A program made the translations under genes and the position numbers. Positions 52,877 through 60,846 of a stretch of 61,801 bases of DNA are shown in pieces. Location of the stretch: contig JBKBOE010000004.1 of the NCBI GenBank assembly GCA_046294915.1, forward strand, positions 1 to 61,801. Direction: 5' to 3'. This DNA is from UBA2336 sp046294915. Lineage in GTDB: Bacteria > Bacteroidota > Bacteroidia > Cytophagales > Cyclobacteriaceae. Every line of letters begins with the position of its first letter. Positions within the stretch are counted from its first letter, which is position 1. The notes beneath the pieces were generated by a model. The model had not been told where the DNA came from. It saw only the letters and a program-made list of their open reading frames with translations, and did not search any database.

Positions 52877-55240
52877 ATGAAAAAGAATATCAGCATCAAC
52901 ATCAGCGGCATCATCTTTCATATTGAAGAAGATGGGTATGAATCGCTGAAAAAATACCTCGATTCAGTAAACAAATACTTTTCTTCTTTTGAAGACAGCA
53001 GCGAAATTCTTGCCGACATTGAAAGCCGCATTGCCGAAATTTTTCTGAGTAAACTCAACGAAAGCAAGCAGGTTATTACCAGCGAAGATGTGCGCAACCT
53101 CATTGCCACGATGGGTAGCGTACACGATTTTAAAGCTGCAGAAGAACAGGAGTTTGCCCCGGCAGAACCACACAAGGAGGAAGCACACCGTCAATCCGGG
53201 CAAGCGTACTCCGCCCAGGCCGATAAAAAACTGGTGCGCGATCAGAAGCGAAAAATACTGGGCGGTGTTTGTGCCGGCCTTGGAAACTATTTCAATGTTG
53301 ACCCGGTGTGGATACGCCTCTTATTCGCATTCCTAACCCTGGCTTATGGTGTCATATTGCTGGTTTACCTGGTATTGTGGATTGTGGTTCCCGGCTCTTA
53401 CGACCTGGACGAACCTCAGGTAACCAAAAAACTGTTCCGCGATCCGGAGAAGAAAGTGCTGGGCGGTGTATCAGCCGGTGTGGCCGCTTACTTCGGAATG
53501 GATATCGTTATTGTTCGGATACTCTTTGTCATTCTTACGGTATTTGGAGGGCTGGGGCTTGTTGCCTACATCGTGATGTGGATTGTTCTGCCTGAAGCAA
53601 AATCCATAACCGATAAAATGCAAATGCAGGGCGAACCAGTAACGCTTTCGAATATTGAGTCAACCCTGAAGAAAAGTGGTGATGGAAGAGATGAAGAAAA
53701 CGCTTTTGTAAAAATCCTGCTCTTTCCATTCCGCTTGCTCGGCTGGATCATCACCGGCATTGGTAAAATCCTTACTCCTATTGCTGAAGTCTTGCGGATG
53801 GCCATCGGTATTATCATTGCTTTTACCGGCTTTGCACTGGTTATCGCCAGCCTCTTCGCATTCGGCATATTCCTGGGCATTTTCACCTTTCAGTCGGCAT
53901 GGTTGCTGGGCTGGCAAGACATCAGTTTTCCGGTACAGGAGTTTTCGCGCGCTATCCCAACATTTACCGTAGTTATGGCATTTATCGGGTCATTGATTCC
54001 GGGAATCATAATTATGCTGCTGGGTATTTCAGCCGTTGCCAACCGCATTGTATTTAACAGTGCCACCGGCTGGTTTCTGTTCATTCTTTTCCTGAGCTGC
54101 GCGGTGGTGTTAAGTGCCACTGTACCGAAAATCGTAATGGGTTTTAAGGAAGATGGCGAATACAAAGTTGAAACAGTTTACGACCTTGAGGGAAAAACGG
54201 CCGTGCTTAGAATCCGCGAAACCGGCCTTGACGATTATGATGTTACCTCCCTTTCGCTAAAGGGCTATGAAGGGAAAACCCTGAAGTTAGTTCAATACTT
54301 CGAAGCGCAAGGTCGTACGCGCCAGGAAGCAGCCAACAATGCCAGAATGATTGACTATAAGGTCAGTCAGCAGGATTCTGTACTGACCTTCGATTCGAAT
54401 ATTCAGTTTCGTGAAGGTGCTGTATTTCGGGCACAGCGGTTAAAGATGACACTCTATATTCCGTATAACTACCCGTTTGTTCTGGATGATAATACCTGGC
54501 GGTTGTTATCCCAATACATCGAAAACGAAAACCGCAACGGCAATACCTGGATAATCAACAGCGATGGTTGGCTGAAGTGCACAACCTGCGAAAGCGAAAC
54601 AGAATGGAAACAGGATGATACCGACAGCGTGGCAATCGATCAATACGGACTTGAAGATTTCAGCGAAGTTGAACTGAACGGCTTGCTCGATGTAACTATC
54701 ACAAGGGGTAACACGTATGCTGTGGAGTGGACCGGACGCGATCGGGAAAAAGAGAAATACAAAATTTATACACAGGGAAATACACTGGTTATAGACTATA
54801 ATAATGAAAAGCGAATAAACTGGAAAAGTAATCCGCTCAAGCTGGAGGAGCTAAGTATACGGATTACCCTGCCCGAACTGGACCGCCTTGAAGCTGGTGG
54901 TGCGGGCAAAGTGAGATTTGCTGACTTCACGGAAGACAATCTCGAAATCGATGCCTCCGGTGTCGTTGAAATCCGGGGCGAAGTCAACGTTCGCGACCTG
55001 CAGGTTAACCTGAATGGCGCTTCAGAGTTAATCCTCAAAGGCGAAGGCACTTCACTTGATGCCCGCATCAGTGGTGCCTCCCGGCTTAGTGCTTACGATT
55101 ATCGGGTACGCGATGCGGACGTCCGTACATCAGGCGCTTCAAAAGCAAAGGTTTATGTAACCAGGCGCCTTGAAATGCACCAGGGCATTGCCAGCAAAAT
55201 AAACTATAAGGGTAACCCGGATTCGGTAATCAAGGAGTAA
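52877..55240 (+). CDS. Membrane protein with two PspC domains and a DUF2807 (GIN) head
   Basis: A 787-residue envelope protein. Order of parts: a cytoplasmic N-terminal domain (about 1-95, MKKNISINISGIIFHIEEDG), PspC domain 1 (about 115-175, LVRDQKRKILGGVCAGLGNYFNVDP), PspC domain 2 (about 185-245, LFRDPEKKVLGGVSAGVAAYF), then several more membrane segments (about 275-430). The extracytoplasmic part ends in a beta-helix-like adhesin head: EVELNGLLDVTITRGN, LEAGGAGKVRF, IDASGVVEIRGEVN, INGASELI-type turns, SGASRLSAYDY. PspC relates to the phage-shock response to membrane stress. It shares a transcript with padR; the final TAA overlaps an 18-codon ORF. Confidence 0.9.
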   Translation: MKKNISINISGIIFHIEEDGYESLKKYLDSVNKYFSSFEDSSEILADIESRIAEIFLSKLNESKQVITSEDVRNLIATMGSVHDFKAAEEQEFAPAEPHKEEAHRQSGQAYSAQADKKLVRDQKRKILGGVCAGLGNYFNVDPVWIRLLFAFLTLAYGVILLVYLVLWIVVPGSYDLDEPQVTKKLFRDPEKKVLGGVSAGVAAYFGMDIVIVRILFVILTVFGGLGLVAYIVMWIVLPEAKSITDKMQMQGEPVTLSNIESTLKKSGDGRDEENAFVKILLFPFRLLGWIITGIGKILTPIAEVLRMAIGIIIAFTGFALVIASLFAFGIFLGIFTFQSAWLLGWQDISFPVQEFSRAIPTFTVVMAFIGSLIPGIIIMLLGISAVANRIVFNSATGWFLFILFLSCAVVLSATVPKIVMGFKEDGEYKVETVYDLEGKTAVLRIRETGLDDYDVTSLSLKGYEGKTLKLVQYFEAQGRTRQEAANNARMIDYKVSQQDSVLTFDSNIQFREGAVFRAQRLKMTLYIPYNYPFVLDDNTWRLLSQYIENENRNGNTWIINSDGWLKCTTCESETEWKQDDTDSVAIDQYGLEDFSEVELNGLLDVTITRGNTYAVEWTGRDREKEKYKIYTQGNTLVIDYNNEKRINWKSNPLKLEELSIRITLPELDRLEAGGAGKVRFADFTEDNLEIDASGVVEIRGEVNVRDLQVNLNGASELILKGEGTSLDARISGASRLSAYDYRVRDADVRTSGASKAKVYVTRRLEMHQGIASKINYKGNPDSVIKE

Positions 55241-55296
55241 TGTTTGTACTTGTTTTGCTTATCCTGCTTATCGGTTGGTTGCTGGCAAAAGCATAA
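55240..55296 (+). CDS. Very short hydrophobic ORF after the PspC gene (18 residues)
   Basis: ATG at 55240 overlaps the PspC gene stop (TAATG) and is preceded by AAGGAG, a strong ribosome-binding site that is rare in this phylum. The product MFVLVLLILLIGWLLAKA is entirely hydrophobic. The position, the coupling and the ribosome-binding site suggest real translation, but such a short frame can arise by chance. It could be a membrane peptide that works with the PspC protein. Confidence 0.35.
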   Translation: MFVLVLLILLIGWLLAKA

Positions 55297-55371
55297 GAAC
55301 CTCACCTTTCGGCTATCCGTACCATGGACCAAAACCGTCAGAATACAGTTATTCGTTTTATTTTTCAGGGC

Positions 55372-55398
55372 ATGCAACCCGCAGGGTAAGAGTTGCAT
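55372..55398. promoter_or_regulatory. Inverted repeat in the leader of the second ECF sigma gene
   Basis: ATGCAAC and GTTGCAT are perfect inverse copies 13 bases apart, 6 bases after a -7-like TATTTTTC (55359-55366), and 20 bases before the ATG. It may form a hairpin in the 5' leader or be an operator. Confidence 0.4.
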
Positions 55399-55418
55399 CC
55401 TATCAATGAACCATATAA

Positions 55419-56003
55419 ATGGCGTTTACCATTTACCGGGCAGAAGAAGAACAACTGATTAAGGGGTGCATCAGGCGAGACCAAACCGCCCAGAAATCCC
55501 TCTATAGCCGTTATTCGTCTAAACTATATGCATTGTGCTGCCGGTACGTCAAAGACAGGATGGATGCCGAGGATGTACTGGTAACGTCTTTTACAAAAAT
55601 TTTCGAAAGGATTGGCCAGTACAAGGGTGAAGGAAGTTTTGAAGGCTGGATGCGCAAAGTGGTGGTGAATGAGGCCCTCACCTTCTTAAGAAGAAACCGA
55701 TCCATGTACCTCGAAACTGACCTGGATGCCGCTCATCGGGAACCGGACTATAACGCCATCAGCGATCACCTGGAGGAGGCTGACCTTCTTCGGATGATTC
55801 AGGAGTTACCCAGCGGGTACCGGATTGTTTTTAATATGTATGCTATTGATGGGTACTCACACAAAGAAATTGCCGAACAGTTGGGCATAAGCGAAAATAC
55901 ATCAAAGTCGCAGTTGAGCCGCGCACGTACCTACCTGCAAAAAATGCTGGCAGAAATAAAAGATATTTACCCTAACCAACTTCACCATGAATCAGGCCAT
56001 TGA
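55419..56003 (+). CDS. ECF-type RNA polymerase sigma factor
   Basis: A 194-residue sigma factor. Region 2 is AQKSLYSRYSSKLYALCCRYVKDRMDAEDVLVTSFTKIFERIGQYKGEGSFEGWMRKVVVNEALTFLRR in outline (about 25-95), and region 4 is ELPSGYRIVFNMYAIDGYSHKEIAEQLGISENTSKSQLSRARTYL in outline. It overlaps the next gene by 17 bases, and that gene has one transmembrane helix and a cytoplasmic N-terminus, which fits a sigma/anti-sigma pair. The region between it and the PspC gene has an inverted repeat at 55372. Confidence 0.93.
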   Translation: MAFTIYRAEEEQLIKGCIRRDQTAQKSLYSRYSSKLYALCCRYVKDRMDAEDVLVTSFTKIFERIGQYKGEGSFEGWMRKVVVNEALTFLRRNRSMYLETDLDAAHREPDYNAISDHLEEADLLRMIQELPSGYRIVFNMYAIDGYSHKEIAEQLGISENTSKSQLSRARTYLQKMLAEIKDIYPNQLHHESGH

Positions 56004-56655
56004 TTCACTGTTCAGATCCAAGCTTGAACACCACGCCACACCTGCTCCACAGCAAGCGTGGGGGCGCATTGAAGCGGGTTTGCGTAAACCATCCGACCAA
56101 AAATTCTGGTTAAAGGCAGCCGCTGTCATAACGTTGCTTGCGGCAGTCTCTGTTTTTCTGTTTTATTCCATCACATCCCATGAACAGCCTGTTGCCCGGC
56201 AATTAACGGAGACCGATACCCATCAAACCAAATCCGCTGTGCAGTCCGCACAAACCAATGAAGTACTATTACCTGTTCTGCCTGAAGCACCAAAAACACC
56301 TCGCGCAAAAAAACAGATTAATGAACCAAAGGTTGTGGCAACAGCAGAGGTGCAACTTCCTGTTCAGGATGTGATTGAATCGGTAGCTCCGATACAAACT
56401 CAGGAAGAACCCATTTCACAACCTGCAACCGGATTGCTTATTGTGTATTCAGTCGAAGAAGTAAACTCAAAATATTTACTCAAAACACCCGTAGCGCAAG
56501 CAACCGTTGACCTGAAAAAATCATCTCGTTTACAAACCCTCGCTGGGCTGGCCCACAACTTCGGCAATGACGATTTACTGGGCAACCTGCGCGACAGGAA
56601 AAACGAGCTCTTTGCCCTGAATTTCCTGGAGGATAAAAAGGAAAAGAAAAACTAA
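55987..56655 (+). CDS. Single-pass membrane protein, putative anti-sigma factor
   Basis: A 222-residue protein that starts 17 bases inside the ECF sigma gene. It has a short cytoplasmic N-terminus with the line IDSLFRSKLEHHATPAPQQAWGRIEAGL (common in Bacteroidota proteins following sigma genes), one transmembrane helix (about 40-58, AAAVITLLAAVSVFLFYSI) and a long Ala/Pro/Gln-rich outer part with no known fold. It lacks the zinc-binding HxxxCxxC motif, so anti-sigma activity is inferred from the gene order and membrane layout. Confidence 0.72.
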   Translation: MNQAIDSLFRSKLEHHATPAPQQAWGRIEAGLRKPSDQKFWLKAAAVITLLAAVSVFLFYSITSHEQPVARQLTETDTHQTKSAVQSAQTNEVLLPVLPEAPKTPRAKKQINEPKVVATAEVQLPVQDVIESVAPIQTQEEPISQPATGLLIVYSVEEVNSKYLLKTPVAQATVDLKKSSRLQTLAGLAHNFGNDDLLGNLRDRKNELFALNFLEDKKEKKN

Positions 56656-56658
56656 ACG

Positions 56659-57627
56659 ATGATGATGAAAACCATTTTGTTATGTGCCCTAATCGGAGGC
56701 ACCCTGCTTAACGTACACGCCCAGCAAAAATCCGATACCGTAATTGTAGAGTTGGCTAAAACCAGTCGTGTGGTATTCACCATTAAGGATCACACTGACC
56801 TGCCCCTGCTCCGGCAATACGATTTCCAGGCACTTTTCACCGACATCCTGAACCGGATACAGAACCCATCTGCACAGGATACAGCCCGGGTTGTTACCCC
56901 TTCGGAACCGGCAGAAGTAGTTTGGGATGATGACGATGACGATTATGAATGGCAAAAGTCAAAAACTTACCACAGCCGGAGGACGCGCCACTCCATGAAT
57001 CTTGATCTGGGGTTGAACAATTACCTTCAGGAAGGCAGGTTTCCGGATGAAACCAACCAACTGTACACCGTACGTCCGTGGGGCTCATGGTACATAGGGC
57101 TTACTTCCGTGCAGCATACACCCGTTACCGGAAAATTCTTTTTAGAGTGGGGCCTGGGCATGAGCTGGTACTCATTCAAATTTGAAAACAACAACGTAGT
57201 CATGTCAAAAGATAATGACGGTGTAGTGTTCTTTGAAGACCTTGATCCGGCAAAGAACTACTCCAAAAGCAAACTCTCGATGAGTTTTGTTAACGCCTAC
57301 CTGATTCCGATGCTCGATTTTGGCGGCTACGGAGATAAAACACGCTTCTGGGATTCAGGCGGAAGTAAATTCAGAATCGGGTTTGGCCCGTATGCCGGAT
57401 ACCGCATTGGCAGCCACAGCAAAGTGGTGTACAAAGAAGGTGGCGATAAAGAAAAGGATAAAAACATGGATAACTTTTACCTGCAGAATTTCCGCTATGG
57501 ACTAAGGCTTCAACTCGGCATACGCTCAACCGACTTATTTTTCAACTACGACCTGAACGAACTCTTCACAACAAACCAGCCCAACAATCCAAAACTTAAC
57601 GCATTCAGTTTTGGTATTATCTTCTGA
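56659..57627 (+). CDS. Outer-membrane beta-barrel protein in the sigma operon
   Basis: A 322-residue exported protein (signal peptide MKTILLCALIGGTLLNVHAQ). After a short globular part comes a strongly acidic patch (VWDDDDDDYEW, about 92-102), and then repeated strands (MNLDLGLNNYLQ, WYIGLTSVQHTPV, FFLEWGLGMSWYSFKF, FRIGFGPYAGYRIG, FRYGLRLQLGI, LFFNYDLNELF, AFSFGIIF). The last Phe is the usual end for a barrel. It is 3 bases after the putative anti-sigma gene, so it is likely the third member of a sigma-controlled operon. Function unknown. Confidence 0.78.
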   Translation: MMMKTILLCALIGGTLLNVHAQQKSDTVIVELAKTSRVVFTIKDHTDLPLLRQYDFQALFTDILNRIQNPSAQDTARVVTPSEPAEVVWDDDDDDYEWQKSKTYHSRRTRHSMNLDLGLNNYLQEGRFPDETNQLYTVRPWGSWYIGLTSVQHTPVTGKFFLEWGLGMSWYSFKFENNNVVMSKDNDGVVFFEDLDPAKNYSKSKLSMSFVNAYLIPMLDFGGYGDKTRFWDSGGSKFRIGFGPYAGYRIGSHSKVVYKEGGDKEKDKNMDNFYLQNFRYGLRLQLGIRSTDLFFNYDLNELFTTNQPNNPKLNAFSFGIIF

Positions 57628-57652
57628 AAAAGAAAAGCGTAAACAAATTCCC

Positions 57653-57686
57653 ATCAGGCAGTTATCTCCGGCTGCCTGATTTTTTA
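57653..57686 (+). terminator. Terminator after the sigma/barrel operon
   Basis: ATCAGGCAG and CTGCCTGAT form a 9-bp stem with a 10-base loop, followed by a run of six T. It lies 26 bases after the barrel gene stop and overlaps the end of the convergent gene by 3 bases. Confidence 0.88.
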
Positions 57687-58169
57687 TTTCCGGTCGTATA
57701 GTACCCTTCGCTCCGATTCTTTTAAACCAAGGTCGCGACTTATTTTGGCAGGAAAAGGCCAAACAAACCCAAGCACCAAAATGCTAACCATAAACAGGGC
57801 AGTCAGGAGTTGATCACCAACCAGGTAAAACCCAACAGAGAGGCCCAGCAACCCGCCCCCTACCCAAGCAAACCGCGTTATGGTTAACCTGTAATAACGG
57901 TCCAGCCGGTCGCCCAGACTCACTAACGTTCGGATACCTCTCAGCGATTTCGAAAAATAAACCGTTGCCGCTATCCAGTCGAGAGCACAAATACCGGCAA
58001 GGCCATAGACCACAAAATCGGATGTATCGCTGCCCGCCAATGGATGGTTTACTGCACCTAACTGCGCAGCTCCGTACAGGTAAACAAATGCACCTAGCGG
58101 TACCAGCACAATAAGAAACAGCACAGAAAAAAACTTGTAGAAATATTCACTTATAGTTTGGTAGCGCAT
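57684..58169 (-). CDS. Integral membrane protein of unknown function
   Basis: A 161-residue protein with about four helices (FSVLFLIVLVPLGAFVYLYG, FVVYGLAGICALDWIAATVYF, FAWVGGGLLGLSVGFYLVG, LLTALFMVSILVLGFVW). Charged ends are cytoplasmic. I do not recognise a family. It is convergent with the barrel gene and divergent from the TetR-type gene (90 bases). Confidence 0.68.
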   Translation of the reverse strand: MRYQTISEYFYKFFSVLFLIVLVPLGAFVYLYGAAQLGAVNHPLAGSDTSDFVVYGLAGICALDWIAATVYFSKSLRGIRTLVSLGDRLDRYYRLTITRFAWVGGGLLGLSVGFYLVGDQLLTALFMVSILVLGFVWPFPAKISRDLGLKESERRVLYDRK

Positions 58170-58217
58170 AGTGTTGCGGATTACTTCCGTCTCATTCCCA
58201 AATTATGCAATTCATCC

Positions 58218-58248
58218 TTTAGGCAGTAGGTAAATTATTGTATTTTTG
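58218..58248 (+). promoter_or_regulatory. Promoter of the TetR-type regulator gene
   Basis: TTTA at 58218-58221 and TATTTTTG at 58241-58248 are 19 bases apart. The start point would be near 58255, so the usable start codon is ATG 58260, not GTG 58251. Confidence 0.55.
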
Positions 58249-58259
58249 AGGTGATCACC

Positions 58260-58847
58260 ATGGAAGTTATAACAACCATATCCCGAAAAAAACAGGTAAT
58301 CCGGAAGGCTGCAGAGCTTTTTAAAGAAAAAGGGTACGCAGCAGCCTCTATGCGCGACCTGGCTCAGAAACTGGGCATTGAAGCGGCCAGTCTGTATTCG
58401 CACATCAAATCGAAAGAAGAGATTTTGCGTACGCTTTGCTTTGATATGGCAGCCGAGTTTCGCGCTTCATTAAATGAAGTAGAGAAGATGAAAGTACCGG
58501 CCAGTGAAAAGTTGCGCATCGGCATTGAAGGCCATGTGCGTGTAATGGCACGTGACCTCACCGCCTCGGCTGTCTTTATGAATGAGCACCGCCATCTCAG
58601 CCAGCCTTACCTTCGCGATTTTCTGCTGCTGCGCATTAACTACATCAACCGGTTCAAAAAGATAATTGAAGAAGGGGTGCGATCGGGTGAGTTTAAAAAA
58701 AACATTGACACCAAACTTTCGGTTATGACCTTGTTTTCTTCTTTAAACTGGATGCCCTTGTGGTATAGTCCGGAAAATTCCATTGCACCCGAAGCTTTGG
58801 GCAAACAACTTGCCGATATGCTGATAAACGGATTAAAGAAAAACTAA
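58260..58847 (+). CDS. TetR-family regulator (likely of the paa genes)
   Basis: A 195-residue one-component regulator. The DNA-binding part is RKAAELFKEKGYAAASMRDLAQKLGIEAASLYSHIKSKEEIL in outline (about 13-55), a standard TetR helix-turn-helix. The C-terminal half is a helical ligand domain of the TetR_C type (SLNWMPLWYSPENSIAP). It sits 45 bases before paaA in the same direction, so a PaaR-like control of phenylacetate genes, perhaps answering to phenylacetyl-CoA, is inferred. The start codon choice follows from the promoter at 58218. Confidence 0.88.
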   Translation: MEVITTISRKKQVIRKAAELFKEKGYAAASMRDLAQKLGIEAASLYSHIKSKEEILRTLCFDMAAEFRASLNEVEKMKVPASEKLRIGIEGHVRVMARDLTASAVFMNEHRHLSQPYLRDFLLLRINYINRFKKIIEEGVRSGEFKKNIDTKLSVMTLFSSLNWMPLWYSPENSIAPEALGKQLADMLINGLKKN

Positions 58848-58892
58848 CCGGTGCAGTTTCTTGTTAAACACATAACTCGTTAAGCGTAAATT

Positions 58893-59879
58893 ATGTACGG
58901 AGGAGGCAATACTTTTGAGGGAATTAAAACCGACAGCCTGGCTCAGGAAGATCCGGTTAAATTAGCTGAATTTGAAGCGCGCATCGACCGGGGAGAGAAG
59001 ATTGAGCCCACCGACTGGATGCCCCAGCTTTATCGCAAGCAACTCATCCGGATGATCGAGCAGCATGCACACAGCGAAATTATCGGGGCATTGCCGGAAG
59101 GCACCTGGATTACCCGTGCACCAGGTTTTAAACGCAAACTCTCCCTAATGGCTAAAGTTCAGGACGAAGTAGGCCATGCCCAACTGCTTTACAGCGCGGC
59201 CGAAACGCTGGGAAAATCGCGCGAGCAGATGATTACCGACCTTATTACCGGTAAATCAAAATATTCCAACATTTTTAACTACCCCGCCTTTACCTGGGCC
59301 GACTCCTGTTTTATTTCATGGCTGGTCGATGCCGGTGCAATCGTAAACCAGTTGGCCAATGCCAAAGGAAGTTACGGCCCTTACTGCCGCGCACTCGACC
59401 GGATTTGTGCCGAAGAGTCCTTCCACCTGAAATACGGACATCACTGCGTTATTTACCTGGCAGCCGGCACAACTAAACAACGCCAGATGTTCCAGGAAGC
59501 GCTAAACCGGTGGTGGAAACCCATGATGCATTTCTTCGGACCTTCCGATAAGATTTCGGCCCATACCGAAGTGTTGATGCGATGGAAAGTGAAAATGGCC
59601 TCCAACGATGACATGCGTAACCAGTTCCTCGATATGTATGTACCTAAAATCTGGGAACTTGGCTTTACCATACCCGATCCAAACCTGAAGAAAAACCAGG
59701 AAACCGGGCGCTGGGAATATACTGAACCCGACTGGGAAGAATTTAAGCGCGTAATTAATGGTGATGGCCCCTGCAATAAAGAAAGGCTGGAGGTTAGGCG
59801 CATAGCCGAAGAGCGCGGCCGCTGGGTGCGCGAAGCCTTGAAAAAACCAACGATGAATTACGTTACCCCGCTGGCTTAA
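58893..59879 (+). CDS. paaA: 1,2-phenylacetyl-CoA epoxidase, catalytic subunit PaaA
   Basis: Catalytic di-iron subunit of the PaaABCE epoxidase, which oxidises the ring of phenylacetyl-CoA. The 328-residue protein has the ferritin-like ligands in DEVGHAQLLYSAAE (about 91-104) and AEESFHLKYGHH (about 175-186), and the usual C-terminal HTEVLMRWKVKM and FTIPDPNLK segments. Length is close to the E. coli enzyme (309). It follows the TetR-type gene by 45 bases. Next in the same direction is paaB, but a small antisense ORF lies between. Confidence 0.96.
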   Translation: MYGGGNTFEGIKTDSLAQEDPVKLAEFEARIDRGEKIEPTDWMPQLYRKQLIRMIEQHAHSEIIGALPEGTWITRAPGFKRKLSLMAKVQDEVGHAQLLYSAAETLGKSREQMITDLITGKSKYSNIFNYPAFTWADSCFISWLVDAGAIVNQLANAKGSYGPYCRALDRICAEESFHLKYGHHCVIYLAAGTTKQRQMFQEALNRWWKPMMHFFGPSDKISAHTEVLMRWKVKMASNDDMRNQFLDMYVPKIWELGFTIPDPNLKKNQETGRWEYTEPDWEEFKRVINGDGPCNKERLEVRRIAEERGRWVREALKKPTMNYVTPLA

Positions 59880-59884
59880 TAAAC

Positions 59885-60124
59885 TTAGTTAGGGTACCGG
59901 TATGAACCGGCCAATACTTCAATCTCATCCCATATCCACTGAAGCGCTTCAGCCGGTGACGTAAAGCAGCTTTTTAAATACACCAGGGCAGCGCTGTCTT
60001 CGGGCAGTTCGTGGTTAACCCATTTCCAGATGTCTTCGGCAAGTACAATCATATCGTGCGTGTGATACCGGGGATAAAACCGGTACAGCACATCCAGCAT
60101 CCACAACAAGTCCAGGTACTTCAT
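59885..60124 (-). CDS. Small protein of unknown function, antisense between paaA and paaB
   Basis: A 79-residue protein rich in Trp, Tyr and acidic residues (for example WMLDVLYRFYPRYHTHD and WKWVNHELPEDSAALVYL), predicted helical. I know no family. It reads opposite to the paa genes, starting 107 bases before paaB and ending 5 bases after paaA. The amino acid pattern looks like a real protein, but there is no further support. Confidence 0.5.
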   Translation of the reverse strand: MKYLDLLWMLDVLYRFYPRYHTHDMIVLAEDIWKWVNHELPEDSAALVYLKSCFTSPAEALQWIWDEIEVLAGSYRYPN

Positions 60125-60196
60125 ATTGAAAGAACAACAAAAAGAATCTTCAGGTTACCTTAAGTCATGACATTTGTCAGCACCGGTATAAACCCC

Positions 60197-60226
60197 TTTC
60201 AAACGGTAAAAGGAAGCGTATATTTG
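60197..60226 (+). promoter_or_regulatory. Candidate promoter of paaB
   Basis: TTTC at 60197-60200 and an exact TATATTTG at 60219-60226 are 18 bases apart, ending 5 bases before the paaB ATG. It would give a nearly leaderless paaBCD message, independent of paaA. Confidence 0.4.
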
Positions 60227-60231
60227 CCCGG

Positions 60232-60846
60232 ATGAAGTCGCTGGATCCACGCGTAAACCGTTTGCCCAGGGTCGGCCAGCCGGGGCAGGTCGAGCCCAAG
60301 GCACCGCTTGACCAGTTTGGCACATTTGAGGTCTTTGTGCAGGCCAAAGAAGGAAAACCCTTTCAGCACGAAGGTATTGTTCATGCACCTGACCTTGAAA
60401 TGGCCTTTGTACTGGCCAAAGAAGCATTCACCAGGCGATTCACCTGTGTTTCGCTATGTGTGGTGGATACGCGCCACGTGTATGTTTCGGCCATGACGGA
60501 AGGAAACGAAAGTGCCTGGGATTTTATTCACTCCGTTGAAGAACAGCCGGGAGAAAAGGTTTCCTACGAAATCTATCAGTTACCCAGGCGGGGTAAGCAA
60601 CATCAGCATGCAGGCACCGTGCAGGCTGCCACTCCGGCACAGGCCATGAGTGAGGCGAAGAAACTATTTGGCTCAAAACTGGTTTATAATGTGTGGGCTA
60701 TTCGCACTGCAGATATTCGTTTTACTTCGCCCGAAGAAAAAGAATTATGGCTTACCCTTCCGGAAAAAAAATTCAGGGATGCCTCCGATTATAAGGGCGG
60801 AGATAAACTCAAAGAATTTCTGGAACGATCTAAAAGCGTAACATGA
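60232..60846 (+). CDS. paaB: 1,2-phenylacetyl-CoA epoxidase subunit PaaB, tandem-repeat form
   Basis: Small structural subunit that bridges the PaaAC complex. E. coli PaaB has about 95 residues; this one has 204 and contains the domain twice: copy 1 (about 28-88, TFEVFVQAKEGKPFQHEGIVHAP and RHVYVS) and copy 2 (about 106-165, SYEIYQLPRRGKQHQHAGTVQAA and ADIRFTSPEEKELWL). The C-terminal FRDASDYKGGDKLKEFL follows the second copy. The stop overlaps the paaC ATG by 4 bases (ATGA), so paaB and paaC are coupled. The antisense 79-residue ORF separates it from paaA. Confidence 0.9.
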   Translation: MKSLDPRVNRLPRVGQPGQVEPKAPLDQFGTFEVFVQAKEGKPFQHEGIVHAPDLEMAFVLAKEAFTRRFTCVSLCVVDTRHVYVSAMTEGNESAWDFIHSVEEQPGEKVSYEIYQLPRRGKQHQHAGTVQAATPAQAMSEAKKLFGSKLVYNVWAIRTADIRFTSPEEKELWLTLPEKKFRDASDYKGGDKLKEFLERSKSVT

